Positions 20,910-32,136 of a stretch of DNA of 64,000 bases are shown piece by piece; position 1 is the stretch's first letter; the number at the start of each line of letters is the position of its first letter. The stretch is from assembly GCF_008312835.1 (NCBI RefSeq), contig NZ_VSKS01000009.1:1-64000 (forward strand), read 5' to 3'. A program made the translations under genes and the position numbers. The stretch is from Streptomyces marokkonensis. Its GTDB lineage: Bacteria; Actinomycetota; Actinomycetes; Streptomycetales; Streptomycetaceae. Below the pieces are notes generated by a model. It searched no databases. It was not told the DNA's origin and worked only from the letters and a program-made list of their open reading frames with translations.

Positions 20910-21815
20910 TCAGCCGAAGACGGCCAGGCTCTTGGCCTTGCCCCGGTGCGCCTCGACGAGCGCCAGGAACCGGCCCTCGGGGTTGAACACGGCCACGGCT
21001 CCGGAGCCCGCGTACTCCTCGGGCATGTCCAGCCGCACGCCGTTGGTCAGCAGCCTGGCCCGGCGTTCGTCGACGTCCCAGCGGGGGAACGCGGCGGCGG
21101 CCGCCTCGGCGATCGGCATCACCGTCAGCTCCTGCTGGAGCTGGTCCAGCGTCCTCGCGGAGTCCAGCTTGTACGGGCCGACGCGGGTGCGGCGCAGCGC
21201 GGTGAGGTGGCCGCCCACGCCCAGGCCGGCGCCCAGGTCACGGGCGAGGGCGCGGATGTAGGTGCCGGAGGAGCAGACGACCGACACCACGAGGTCGAGC
21301 ACGGGGGTGCCGTCCTCGGCGACCGCCTCCCGTACGTCGTACAGGGAGAAGGACGAGACGGTGACCGGCCGGGCCGGGATGTCGAACTCCTCGCCCTCCC
21401 GCGCGCGCTTGTAGGAGCGCACCCCGTTGATCTTGATGGCGCTGACCTTGGACGGCACCTGCATGATGTCGCCGGTCAGCTTGGCGACACCGGCGTCGAC
21501 GGCCTCGCGGGTGACCCCGGAGGCGTCGGTGGAGGAGATGATCTCCCCCTCGGCGTCGTCGGTGAGCGTGTTCTGTCCGAGCCGGACGGTGCCGAGGTAC
21601 TCCTTCTCGGTCAGCGCCAGGTGGCCGAGGAGCTTGGTCGCCTTCTCGACGCCGAGGACGAGGACGCCCGTCGCCATCGGGTCGAGGGTGCCGGCGTGGC
21701 CGACGCGTCGGGTGCGCGCGATGCCGCGCATCTTGGCGACCACGTCGTGCGAAGTGAAGCCCGACGGCTTGTCGACGATGACAAGGCCGTCGGGCGTGGT
21801 GTGCTTCTGGGTCAT
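20910..21815 (-). CDS. truB: tRNA pseudouridine-55 synthase TruB
   Basis: This 301-residue enzyme makes pseudouridine 55 in the T-loop of tRNAs. The N-terminal catalytic domain has the family motif GHAGTLDPMATG with the catalytic aspartate, and it starts with DGLVIVDKPSGFTSHDVV, typical of TruB. The C-terminal part is a PUA-like domain (EEYAGSGAVAVFNPEGRFLALVE). The ATG overlaps the rbfA stop by ATGA, so the two are translationally coupled. It is the last gene of the leftward nusA-infB-rbfA cluster and is followed by a hairpin. Confidence 0.97.
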   Translation of the reverse strand: MTQKHTTPDGLVIVDKPSGFTSHDVVAKMRGIARTRRVGHAGTLDPMATGVLVLGVEKATKLLGHLALTEKEYLGTVRLGQNTLTDDAEGEIISSTDASGVTREAVDAGVAKLTGDIMQVPSKVSAIKINGVRSYKRAREGEEFDIPARPVTVSSFSLYDVREAVAEDGTPVLDLVVSVVCSSGTYIRALARDLGAGLGVGGHLTALRRTRVGPYKLDSARTLDQLQQELTVMPIAEAAAAAFPRWDVDERRARLLTNGVRLDMPEEYAGSGAVAVFNPEGRFLALVEAHRGKAKSLAVFG

Positions 21816-22261
21816 TCGGCGGTGTCGTCCGTCTCGTCGTCCTCCGGCTTGCGGTACGGGTCCGCCCCGCCGGCGTACGTGGCGCCCGCGGACGCCTCGC
21901 GCACCTTCGCGTCGGACTCGCGCGCCTTGTCGAGGAGGTCCTCGATGGTGCGCGCGGTGTCCGGCAGCGCGTCCATGACGAAGGCCAGGGTCGGCGTGAA
22001 CTTGACCCCGGCCGCCCGGCCCACCTCGGAGCGCAGGATGCCCTTGGCGCTCTCCAGGCCCGCCGCGGCGGCCTTCCGCTCCTCGTCGTCCCCGTACACG
22101 GTGTAGAAGACGGTCGCCTCCCTGAGGTCACCCGTGACCCGGGTGTCCGTGATGGTGACGTGCGAGCCGAGCCGCGGGTCCTTGATCCCGCGCTGCAGCT
22201 TCTGGGCCACCACCTCTCGGATGAGGTCCGCCAGCCTTTTCGCCCGCGCGTTGTCGGCCAC
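21812..22261 (-). CDS. rbfA: Ribosome-binding factor A
   Basis: This 149-residue protein has a KH-type fold and helps mature the 5' end of 16S rRNA in the 30S subunit. It opens with the RbfA pattern (RAKRLADLIREVVAQKLQRGIKDPRLG) and contains VTITDTRVTGDLREATVFYTV and a VKFTPTLAFVMD segment. An acidic tail of about 30 residues follows, as in other actinobacterial forms. The start is GTG 22261. It follows the DUF503 gene by 47 bp and overlaps truB by four bases. Confidence 0.96.
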   Translation of the reverse strand: MADNARAKRLADLIREVVAQKLQRGIKDPRLGSHVTITDTRVTGDLREATVFYTVYGDDEERKAAAAGLESAKGILRSEVGRAAGVKFTPTLAFVMDALPDTARTIEDLLDKARESDAKVREASAGATYAGGADPYRKPEDDETDDTAE

Positions 22262-22308
22262 TGGTCCGTCTCCCGTTCTTTCCTGTCTGCGTTCTGTGGC
22301 TGTGGTCG

Positions 22309-22602
22309 TCAGTCGTCTTCACCGTGGAAGCGCCGCCTGACGGACAGCAGCTCCACCTCGGGGCGCCCGGCGACCAGCCGCTCGCACCGGTCCAGTACGT
22401 CACTCAGGTGCCCCGCGTCGCCGGACACCATGGCAAGGCCGATGACCGCCCTGCGATGGAGATCCATGTGATCCACCTCGGCCGCGCTCACCGCGTACTT
22501 GCGCTGCAGATCGGCGACGATCGGGCGGACGACGGAGCGCTTCTCCTTCAGCGACCGTACGTCGCCGAGGAGGAGGTCGAAGGACAGCGTCCCCACATAC
22601 AT
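22309..22602 (-). CDS. DUF503 family protein
   Basis: This 97-residue protein belongs to DUF503 (YlxP-like), found between infB and rbfA in many Gram-positive bacteria. It shows the family opening MYVGTLSFDLLLGDVRSLKEKRS and the VDHMDLHRRAVIGLAMVSGDAGHL segment. Its role is not established; its position points to ribosome assembly or translation. The ATG at 22602 is preceded by a weak site (GGTGAACC). It begins about 195 bp after infB, beyond a strong terminator hairpin, so it may have its own promoter. Confidence 0.92.
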   Translation of the reverse strand: MYVGTLSFDLLLGDVRSLKEKRSVVRPIVADLQRKYAVSAAEVDHMDLHRRAVIGLAMVSGDAGHLSDVLDRCERLVAGRPEVELLSVRRRFHGEDD

Positions 22603-22749
22603 GTGTGAAACCGGTTCACCCGCCGGTACGGGATCGATGGCCCCGCCATCCGACTCGGGCAGGGACACCAGAACCGTACAACGAAGGGGGCGCGGCGATC
22701 GACGGATATTACGCTCACCGGACCGCGCCGCCGGCCCCGCACACACGAG

Positions 22750-22781
22750 CCGGCCGGCGGGACCACGGTCCCGCCGGCCGG
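22750..22781 (-). terminator. Hairpin terminator after infB
   Basis: A perfect 15-bp GC-rich stem (22750-22764 with 22767-22781) starts 17 nt after the infB stop codon. It separates infB from DUF503-rbfA-truB, so those genes may depend on read-through or a promoter in the 120 bp that follow. Confidence 0.8.
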
Positions 22782-22797
22782 TACGCACCGTGGGGTG

Positions 22798-25872
<3,075 letters not shown>

Positions 25873-25910
25873 TTCGCTCCTTTGAGGTCCGGGTTGCGTC
25901 CGGACCGTCG

Positions 25911-25955
25911 CTAGTTCATGGGCGTACTCATCGCGTACTCATCGAGTGCTCATCG
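25911..25955 (-). promoter_or_regulatory. Three chained minimal upstream ORFs in 11-bp repeats
   Basis: Three tandem 11-bp units (25923-25955) read CGATGAGTACG on the minus strand, the third with two changes. Each contains ATGA, so three tiny ORFs are chained by stop/start overlaps: 25953-25939 encodes MSTR, 25942-25928 encodes MSTR, and 25931-25911 encodes MSTPMN ending in TAG. The last stop is 38 nt before the infB GTG. The ORFs are seen directly; a role in infB control is inference. Confidence 0.4.
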
Positions 25956-25990
25956 CAATCTCGACCTGCTTTCGACTCGCGAGGTACCAG

Positions 25991-26014
25991 GCCGCACGGG
26001 GGGTTCCGTGCGGC
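25991..26014 (-). other. Hairpin in ylxR-infB gap
   Basis: Nine-bp stem GCCGCACGG/CCGTGCGGC (25991-25999 with 26006-26014), 43 nt after the ylxR stop. It may be an attenuator or terminator in front of the infB leader. Confidence 0.5.
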
Positions 26015-26056
26015 GTTCCTGCCGTGTTGCCTGCCCAGCCGGCTCGGAGCCGCTGC

Positions 26057-26338
26057 TCAGCAACCTTGTGCCTGCTCGACGTAGTGGCGCAACGCCTTTA
26101 CGTCGAGCGGTCCCGGGACGCGCAGCGCCCTCGGAAACGCCCTGCGGCGCACCGCCTGGTCGACACAGACCGGGGCGGGATGCACGTAAGCACCCCGGCC
26201 GGGCAGCGTACCGCGAGGATCCGGGACGCACGCGTCCTCGATCACCACGATCCGCAGCAGCTCGTTCTTGACCGCTCGTTCCCGGCACCCCACGCAGGTG
26301 CGCTCAGGGCATACGCCAGCCCGTGTCCGGCCAGACAC
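26057..26338 (-). CDS. ylxR: YlxR family nucleic-acid-binding protein
   Basis: This 93-residue protein is of the YlxR (DUF448) family encoded between nusA and infB in most Gram-positive bacteria. It has the family signature PERTCVGCRERAVKNELLRIV and the GRGAYVHPAPVCVDQAVRRRAF segment. YlxR is a small RNA- or protein-binding factor, and in some bacteria it is reported to act as a nucleoid-associated regulator or RNase P partner. The GTG at 26338 directly abuts a GAGGA sequence, an unusually short spacing, but no other in-frame start fits before the conserved RTCVGCR block. It lies 102 bp after nusA. Confidence 0.92.
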   Translation of the reverse strand: MSGRTRAGVCPERTCVGCRERAVKNELLRIVVIEDACVPDPRGTLPGRGAYVHPAPVCVDQAVRRRAFPRALRVPGPLDVKALRHYVEQAQGC

Positions 26339-26440
26339 TCCTCAGTCTACCTCCCCCGACCGACCTCACCCCTTTGGGGCAAGAATCGAACAGTTGCCGC
26401 GGGCGAAGCTGTCGTGAACTCAGCGTCCCGCGGCTTGGAT

Positions 26441-27427
26441 CTATTCCCCGGCCTGTTCCGTGTCCGGCCGGATGTCGATCCGCCAGCCGGTCAGACGGGC
26501 GGCGAGACGGGCGTTCTGCCCCTCCTTGCCGATCGCCAGGGAGAGTTGGTAGTCCGGCACGGTGACCCGTGCGGACCGGGCGGCCAGATCGACGACGTCC
26601 ACCTTGGAGACCCGGGCCGGCGACAGCGCGTTCGCCACCATCTCGGCCGGGTCGTCGGACCAGTCGACGATGTCGATCTTCTCGCCGTTCAGCTCGCCCA
26701 TGACATTGCGCACCCGGCCGCCCATGGGGCCGATGCAGGCACCCTTGGCGTTCAGTCCGGAGCGCGTGGACCGGACGGCGATCTTCGTACGGTGACCCGC
26801 CTCACGGGCGATCGCGGCGATCTCCACGGAGCCGTCGGCGATCTCCGGCACCTCCAGGGCGAACAGTTTCTTCACCAGATTGGGATGCGTGCGTGACAGG
26901 GTGACGGACGGGCCCCGCACGCCCTTGGCCACCCGGACCACGTAGCTGCGCAGCCGCATGCCGTGCGGGTAGGTCTCGCCGGGGACCTGCTCCTGCACCG
27001 GCAGGATGGCCTCCAGCTTGCCGATGTCGACCAGCACGTTCTTCGGGTCGCGGCCCTGCTGGACCACGCCGGTGACGATGTCGCCCTCGCGGCCCGCGTA
27101 CTCGCCGAGCGTCGCGTCGTCCTCGGCGTCGCGCAGGCGCTGCAGGATGACCTGCTTGGCCGTGGTGGCGGCGATACGGCCGAAGCCGGACGGGGTGTCG
27201 TCGAACTCGCGGGCCTCCTGGCCCTCCTCGAGGTCCTCGGGGTCCTCCTTCGCCCACACGGTCACATGTCCGGTCTCCCGGTTGAGCTCCACGCGCGCGT
27301 GCCGGCGGCTTCCCTCGGTGCGGTGGTAGGCGATGAGGAGGGCCGACTCGATCGCCTCGACCAGCAGGTCGAAGGAGATCTCCTTCTCCCGTACCAAGCC
27401 CCGCAGGGCGCTCATGTCGATGTCCAC
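26441..27427 (-). CDS. nusA: Transcription termination/antitermination factor NusA
   Basis: This 328-residue RNA polymerase-binding factor affects pausing, termination and rRNA antitermination. The N-terminal domain is followed by an S1 domain ([22 protein letters not shown]) and two KH domains (including [14 protein letters not shown] and [18 protein letters not shown]). The C-terminal acidic repeats of E. coli NusA are absent, as is normal in actinobacteria. The GTG start lies two bases after the rimP stop codon, with GAGGAGG inside the end of rimP, which indicates coupled translation. Confidence 0.97.
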   Translation of the reverse strand: MDIDMSALRGLVREKEISFDLLVEAIESALLIAYHRTEGSRRHARVELNRETGHVTVWAKEDPEDLEEGQEAREFDDTPSGFGRIAATTAKQVILQRLRDAEDDATLGEYAGREGDIVTGVVQQGRDPKNVLVDIGKLEAILPVQEQVPGETYPHGMRLRSYVVRVAKGVRGPSVTLSRTHPNLVKKLFALEVPEIADGSVEIAAIAREAGHRTKIAVRSTRSGLNAKGACIGPMGGRVRNVMGELNGEKIDIVDWSDDPAEMVANALSPARVSKVDVVDLAARSARVTVPDYQLSLAIGKEGQNARLAARLTGWRIDIRPDTEQAGE

Positions 27428-27429
27428 GG

Positions 27430-27951
27430 CTACGCCTCCTCTTCCTTCTTGTCGTTGTTCTTGTCGGACGCGTCGTCCTTGCGGTTGAACTCGACCTGGA
27501 CGCGCGCCCTGGTGATGTCGTCGAAGGCGAGTCTGCGCGCGGTGGCCCTGCGGCCCTTCACCCCGGGCACCTCGAGGTCGAGACCCTCGTCGTCGGCGCC
27601 CAGGATCCTGGCGGTCAGTTCGCCGCCCTCGGCGAGCTGGAACCGCACCAGGCGGCCGGTGGCGCGCACGTAGTGGCGGTGCTCGGTGAGCAGGCGCTCC
27701 GCGCCCGGGGTGCCGACCTCGAGGGTGTACTCGGCGCTGCCCATCGCGTCCGTCTCGTCGAGCTTCGCCGAGAGCGCGCGGCTCACATCGGCGATCCGGT
27801 CGAGGTCCGCTCCGGTGTCGGAGTCGACGACGACGCGCAGCACACGCTTGCGGCCGACCGAGTCCACGGCGATCTCCTCGAGATCCAGGCCCTGGGAGCT
27901 GACGAGCGGCTCCAGAAGTTCTCGAAGCCTCTCGCTCTGGGTGGTGCTCAT
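27430..27951 (-). CDS. rimP: Ribosome maturation factor RimP
   Basis: This 173-residue protein acts in 30S subunit maturation. It shows the RimP pattern: an N-terminal domain beginning [36 protein letters not shown], the SRALSAKLD and [14 protein letters not shown] segment, then an Sm-like C-terminal domain and a charged tail. I chose the ATG at 27951 because it begins this domain; a long upstream frame on the same strand is a shadow of the neighbouring rightward genes. It is the first gene of the rimP-nusA-ylxR-infB cluster, divergent from the lipoprotein gene 211 bp away. Confidence 0.95.
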   Translation of the reverse strand: MSTTQSERLRELLEPLVSSQGLDLEEIAVDSVGRKRVLRVVVDSDTGADLDRIADVSRALSAKLDETDAMGSAEYTLEVGTPGAERLLTEHRHYVRATGRLVRFQLAEGGELTARILGADDEGLDLEVPGVKGRRATARRLAFDDITRARVQVEFNRKDDASDKNNDKKEEEA

Positions 27952-28162
27952 CCGGGTGACTCCTCGGCCGCGTGTGCTGTTGTGGGACGGTGCGCGTGTC
28001 TGGTCAAAGGGTATCCGGTCGCGGAGGGTGTTGCCGTCCACCCCGGTCACGGAGGGTGCCGCTGACCGCCGCGGGGCGGGCGCCCGGGTACCGTGATCAC
28101 GGGCCAGCGGCCCGCTTCGCTTATCGTCGCCACGTTCGTACGAGCCCCCGAGGACGTCTGCC

Positions 28163-28708
28163 GTGCCGTTCCCCTCGTCTCCGCGCGCCTGTTCGGGGCC
28201 GCGCAGAAGGAGCCTGCTCGCCGTCGCCCCGGCGGCCCTGCTGACGGCGGGCTGTACCGCCGGGTCCGAGGACTCCGACACCACCGGCGGCAGCCGTCCC
28301 TCCGCCGCCGACCGGGCACGCGCGCGTGCGGCCCGGGACAGCACGGCGCTGGCCGCGCGGTACGACGCGGTCGTCGCCGCGCATCCGAAGCTGGCGGAGC
28401 GGCTGCGTCCGCTGCGCGCGGAGGTCGTGCGGCACGCGGAGGCGTTCGGCCGTACGGCGTCGCCCCCGCCGTCGTCCTCGCCGTCGCCCTCGCCTTCCGG
28501 TCCGGCCTCGCCCTCGGCCTCCCCGTCGGCCGCCGTGCCCGCGAAGGAGAAGGACGCCCTGGCCGAACTGGCCGCCGCGGAGCGGGAGATCGCCGAGCGG
28601 CGGACCACGGCGCTGCTGGACGCGCCGGGAGAGCTGGCCCGGCTGCTGGCCTCGGTGGCGGCGGCCGGCGCGGCGCATGCGTATCTGCTGACGGAGGCGG
28701 GCCGGTGA
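28163..28708 (+). CDS. Putative lipoprotein
   Basis: This 181-residue protein has a lipoprotein signal: basic residues (GPRRRS), a hydrophobic stretch and the lipobox LTAGC with Cys31. The mature part has an alanine-rich helical region, a Ser/Pro low-complexity linker (about 105-130) and a second helical region. I recognise no catalytic motif. Its stop overlaps the start of the ferritin-like gene (GTGA), so the two are coupled and their products probably work together at the membrane. Conservation of this pair beside rimP is recalled from other Streptomyces. Confidence 0.8.
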   Translation: MPFPSSPRACSGPRRRSLLAVAPAALLTAGCTAGSEDSDTTGGSRPSAADRARARAARDSTALAARYDAVVAAHPKLAERLRPLRAEVVRHAEAFGRTASPPPSSSPSPSPSGPASPSASPSAAVPAKEKDALAELAAAEREIAERRTTALLDAPGELARLLASVAAAGAAHAYLLTEAGR

Positions 28709-29178
28709 ATCGGGCGGGCGAGGCGAAGGACGGGGAGCTGCGCGCTCTTCAGGCGGCGCTGGCCGCGGAGCACGCGGCGGTGTACGGCTACGGGGTCGTC
28801 GGCGGGCGGATCGGCAAGGAGCGGCGCACCGAGGCACGGACGGCGTACGACGCGCACCGGGCGCGCAGGGATGCACTGGTGCGCGCGGTGAAGGACGCGG
28901 GGGGCGCGCCGGTCGCCGCCGCGGCGGGATACGCGCTGCCGTTCCCGGTGCCGGACGCGGCCGCGGCGGTCCGGCTGGCGGCGGAGCTGGAGGACCGGGT
29001 GGCGGGGGTGTACGCCGACCTGGTGCGCGCGAGCACCGGTGAGCGGCGGCGGGGGGCCGCCGGGGCGATGCGGGAGGCGGCGGTGCGGTCGGTGCGCTGG
29101 AGCGGGGAGAGCGTAGCCTTCCCTGGGCTCGCCGAGCGGGGCGGTACGGCTTCGGGGACCCCGGCGCCGACGGCGTGA
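28705..29178 (+). CDS. Ferritin-like domain (DUF4439) protein
   Basis: This 157-residue, mostly helical protein matches the DUF4439 ferritin-like pattern. It starts with a helix carrying ALQAALAAEHAAVYGYGVVGGRI, has a second helix with the YDAHRARRDALV motif, and a later AAELEDRVAGVYADLV helix. These place Glu, His and Tyr residues where a four-helix bundle could bind metal, although iron binding is not shown for the family. The GTG start overlaps the stop of the lipoprotein gene. The last 25 residues are Gly/Pro-rich. The function is unknown. Confidence 0.85.
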   Translation: MNRAGEAKDGELRALQAALAAEHAAVYGYGVVGGRIGKERRTEARTAYDAHRARRDALVRAVKDAGGAPVAAAAGYALPFPVPDAAAAVRLAAELEDRVAGVYADLVRASTGERRRGAAGAMREAAVRSVRWSGESVAFPGLAERGGTASGTPAPTA

Positions 29179-29229
29179 CGTGACGGGGGCGGCAGGCACC
29201 GCGTACAGCAGGAAGGGAACGACTCGCGC

Positions 29230-30138
29230 ATGGTTTTCGAACCGCCGCAGCGTCTGGTGAGGGCGCTCGGTGAGACGGCGCCCGAGGGCGACGACTGGCT
29301 GGAGAGGCTGCCGGAGGCGGCGCGCGAGGCCGTCGCACAGCGCGAGTTGACCGTGGAGCGGGTGCAGGTGCCGGGCGGGCGCAGCAGCCTGGTCGTGCTG
29401 GTGCGCACGGCCGACGGCACGCCCGCCGTGCTGAAGCTGGCGCCAGGCCGGGCGCGTCCGGAGAGCGAGCGGGCCGCGCTCGCCCACTGGGACGGCCGGG
29501 GTGCCGTCCAGTTGCTGGAGCCGTCGTCCGTCTCCGGGGCGGAGGGCGTCCTGCTGCTGGAGCGGTTGCAGCCGGACGTGTCGGTGCGGACGCTGCCGGA
29601 GGCCAAGGCGCTGCTGGAGGCGGCGGGGACGCTGCGCCGGCTCTGGGTGGACCCGCCGGAGGGGCACGGCTTCGAGACGGTGGCCGGGCGGACGGGGCGG
29701 CAGGCGCGGGCCATGCGGGCGAGCGGTGCCGGCGATCCGGAGGTCGCGCCTCTGGTGGAGGCGGCGCTCGGGGCACGCGAGGAGCTGCTCGCCGCGCCGC
29801 CGGAGCACAAACTGCTGCACGGCACGTTCCGGCAGAGCAAGGTGCTCGCCGGGGAGCGGACGCCGTGGCTGGCGGTCGGGCCGGACCCGGTGGTCGGGGA
29901 GTGCGCGTTCGATCTGGCGCGGCTGGTGCGTGACCGGGTGGAGGACCTGATCGCGCAGCCGTCCGGCGCGACGACGACACGGCGGCGGGTGAAGCGGCTC
30001 GCGGAGTCGCTGGAGGTGGACCGGGAGCGGCTGCGGGGCTGGACGCTGTTCCGGGCGGTGGAGTCGGGGGTGCGGGCGCGGCGGGTGGGGCGCGCGGGGG
30101 ACGCGGAACTGTTGCTGGAGTTCGCGAGCTGGCTCTGA
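29230..30138 (+). CDS. Aminoglycoside phosphotransferase-fold protein, likely pseudokinase
   Basis: This 302-residue protein matches the APH(6)/hydroxyurea-type phosphotransferase fold. The ATP-binding lysine (VLKLAPG, Lys69) and an acidic partner (Glu80) are present. The catalytic loop, normally HGD....N, reads HGTFRQSKVL (His197, Thr199, Lys204), and the metal-binding aspartate of the usual WLAIDPKP reads Gly in WLAVGPDP (Gly217). The catalytic Asp, Asn and Mg-binding Asp are therefore all replaced. It lies 51 bp after the ferritin-like gene on the same strand. It is probably an inactive, binding-only relative; drug resistance should not be assumed. Confidence 0.8.
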   Translation: MVFEPPQRLVRALGETAPEGDDWLERLPEAAREAVAQRELTVERVQVPGGRSSLVVLVRTADGTPAVLKLAPGRARPESERAALAHWDGRGAVQLLEPSSVSGAEGVLLLERLQPDVSVRTLPEAKALLEAAGTLRRLWVDPPEGHGFETVAGRTGRQARAMRASGAGDPEVAPLVEAALGAREELLAAPPEHKLLHGTFRQSKVLAGERTPWLAVGPDPVVGECAFDLARLVRDRVEDLIAQPSGATTTRRRVKRLAESLEVDRERLRGWTLFRAVESGVRARRVGRAGDAELLLEFASWL

Positions 30139-30213
30139 CGCAGGCGCGCGCGGGCATCGGGGACGCGTCGGTGGTGGCCGGGGGGGGTGTTCGCGCAGCC
30201 CGGCGCTCACGGG

Positions 30214-30302
30214 GTGCCTCCCCCGGAGGGGTCCCCCCCCCAGCGCCCGCCCGTGCCGCCCTGGGGGTACCTCCCAGGCCCTTGAGGCACTGGGGGAGGC
30301 AC
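30214..30302. repeat. Palindromic intergenic element (GTGCCTCCCCC type)
   Basis: The 219-bp gap between convergent genes holds an 11-bp inverted repeat GTGCCTCCCCC/GGGGGAGGCAC (30214-30224 with 30292-30302) enclosing further complementary C/G runs. Similar short elements recur in Streptomyces intergenic regions as I recall them, where they act as bidirectional terminators or REP-like repeats. This is the only copy I noticed in the window. Confidence 0.55.
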
Positions 30303-30306
30303 GACT

Positions 30307-30346
30307 GCCCGCAGCCGCGGGAGTGCGGGTGACCGCAGCTGCGGGC
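30307..30346 (-). terminator. Hairpin terminator after proS
   Basis: A 9-bp inverted repeat GCCCGCAGC/GCTGCGGGC (30307-30315 with 30338-30346) starts 11 nt after the proS stop codon. Confidence 0.65.
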
Positions 30347-30357
30347 GGTGTGGCTCG

Positions 30358-32058
30358 TCAGGCCGTCAGGCGGGCGACTGCCTCGTCGATGGTGAGTTCC
30401 TCGCGGTCGCCCGTGCGGCGGTTCTTGAGTTCGACGATGCCCTCGGCGGCGCGGCGGCCCGCGACCAGGATCTGCGGGACGCCGATCAGCTCCGAGTCGG
30501 TGAACTTCACGCCCGGGGAGACGCCGGGACGGTCGTCGACCAGGACCCGGACGCCGGCGGCGGACAGCTTCTCGGAGACGTCGAGGGCGACCTCGGTCTG
30601 GAGGGCCTTGCCCGCGGCGACCACGTGGACGTCGGCCGGGGCGACCTCCGCGGGCCAGCACAGGCCCTTGTCGTCGGCCGTCTGCTCGGCGAGGGCGGCC
30701 ACCGCGCGGGAGACGCCGATGCCGTAGGAGCCCATGGTGACGCGGACGGGCTTGCCGTTCTGGCCGAGGACGTCGAGCTTGAGGGCGTCGGCGTACTTGC
30801 GGCCCAGCTGGAAGATGTGGCCGATCTCGATGGCGCGGTCCAGGCGCAGACCCGTGCCGCACTTGGGGCACGGGTCGCCCTCCTGCACCACCACGACGTC
30901 CACGTGGGCGTCGACCTCGAAGTCGCGCCCGGCGACCACGTTCTTCGCGTGGGTGTCGGCCCTGTTGGCGCCCGTGATCCAGGCGGTGCCGGGTGCCACG
31001 CGGGGGTCGGCGATGTACGTCACCTTGTCCAGGCCCTGCGGGCCGACGTAGCCGCGCACGAGGTCGGGGCGGGCGGCGAAGTCCGCCTCGGTGACCAGTT
31101 CCACCGCGGCCGGGGCGAAGTGCGCCTCGACCTTGCCCATGTCGACCTCGCGGTCACCGGGCACGCCCACGGCGACGATCTCGCCGTCGACCTTGACCAG
31201 CAGGTTCTTCAGCGTGGCCGAGGCCTCGACGCCGAGCGACGCGGCGAGGGTCTCGATGGTCGGGGTGTCGGGAGTGGGAATGTCCTCGGCGGCCGGGACG
31301 CCCGCGGCGTCGACCGGCTTCAACTCGTAGGAGATCGCCTCGGTGTTGGCGGCGAAGTCGCAGTTCGGGCAGTCCGCGAAGGTGTCCTCGCCGGCCTCGG
31401 CGGGAGCGAGGAACTCCTCGGACTTGGAGCCGCCCATCGCGCCGGCGGTGGCCGCGCAGATCCGGTAGTCGAGGCCGAGGCGCTCGAACACCTTCTGGTA
31501 GGCCTGGCGGTGCAGGGCGTACGACCGGGCCAGTCCCTCGTCCTCCAGGTCGAAGGAGTAGGAGTCCTTCATCAGGAACTCGCGGCCGCGCAGGATGCCG
31601 GCGCGGGGGCGGGCCTCGTCCCGGAACTTGGACTGGATCTGGTAGAGGATCACCGGGAGGTCCTTGTAGGAGGACGCCTGGTCCTTCACCATCAGGGTGA
31701 AGATCTCCTCGTGGGTGGGGCCGAGGAGGTAGTCGCCGCCCTTGCGGTCCTGGAGGCGGAACAGCTCGGGGCCGTACTCGTCCCAGCGGCCGGTGGCGTC
31801 GTAGGGCTCACGCGGCAGCAGGGCGGGGAGCAGCACCTCCTGGGCGCCGATGGCGTCCATCTCCTCGCGCACGACGCGCTCGACGTTGGCCAGGACCTTC
31901 TTGCCGAGGGGCAGCCACGTCCAGATGCCGGCGGCGGTACGGCGCACGTAGCCGGCGCGGACCAGCAGCTTGTGGCTGAGGACCTCGGCGTCCGCCGGGT
32001 CGTCGCGCAGCGTCTTCGCCATCAACTGGGACATGCGCTGGACCGGTGCGTTCGCCAT
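30358..32058 (-). CDS. proS: Prolyl-tRNA synthetase, bacterial type
   Basis: This 566-residue class II synthetase charges tRNA-Pro. Motif 2 ([21 protein letters not shown]) and motif 3 ([14 protein letters not shown]) are intact, and the 180-residue insertion between them holds the editing domain of the bacterial ProS type (about 220-390). The anticodon-binding domain forms the C-terminus. Length is as expected. The ATG at 32058 begins [18 protein letters not shown]. The gene stands alone by spacing: 78 bp from the GNAT gene upstream and a hairpin after its stop. Confidence 0.98.
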   Translation of the reverse strand: MANAPVQRMSQLMAKTLRDDPADAEVLSHKLLVRAGYVRRTAAGIWTWLPLGKKVLANVERVVREEMDAIGAQEVLLPALLPREPYDATGRWDEYGPELFRLQDRKGGDYLLGPTHEEIFTLMVKDQASSYKDLPVILYQIQSKFRDEARPRAGILRGREFLMKDSYSFDLEDEGLARSYALHRQAYQKVFERLGLDYRICAATAGAMGGSKSEEFLAPAEAGEDTFADCPNCDFAANTEAISYELKPVDAAGVPAAEDIPTPDTPTIETLAASLGVEASATLKNLLVKVDGEIVAVGVPGDREVDMGKVEAHFAPAAVELVTEADFAARPDLVRGYVGPQGLDKVTYIADPRVAPGTAWITGANRADTHAKNVVAGRDFEVDAHVDVVVVQEGDPCPKCGTGLRLDRAIEIGHIFQLGRKYADALKLDVLGQNGKPVRVTMGSYGIGVSRAVAALAEQTADDKGLCWPAEVAPADVHVVAAGKALQTEVALDVSEKLSAAGVRVLVDDRPGVSPGVKFTDSELIGVPQILVAGRRAAEGIVELKNRRTGDREELTIDEAVARLTA

Positions 32059-32136
32059 GGTTCTCGTACTCCTGCTGCGTCTGGGTGATGACTGGAGGTT
32101 AGCCGGGCGGGACGGGACGGCGGAAATCCATTGTCC

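Noticed and set aside
29230-30138. Calling the APH-fold gene an antibiotic resistance gene
   Set aside because: The catalytic Asp, Asn and Mg-binding Asp are all replaced, so activity is unlikely.
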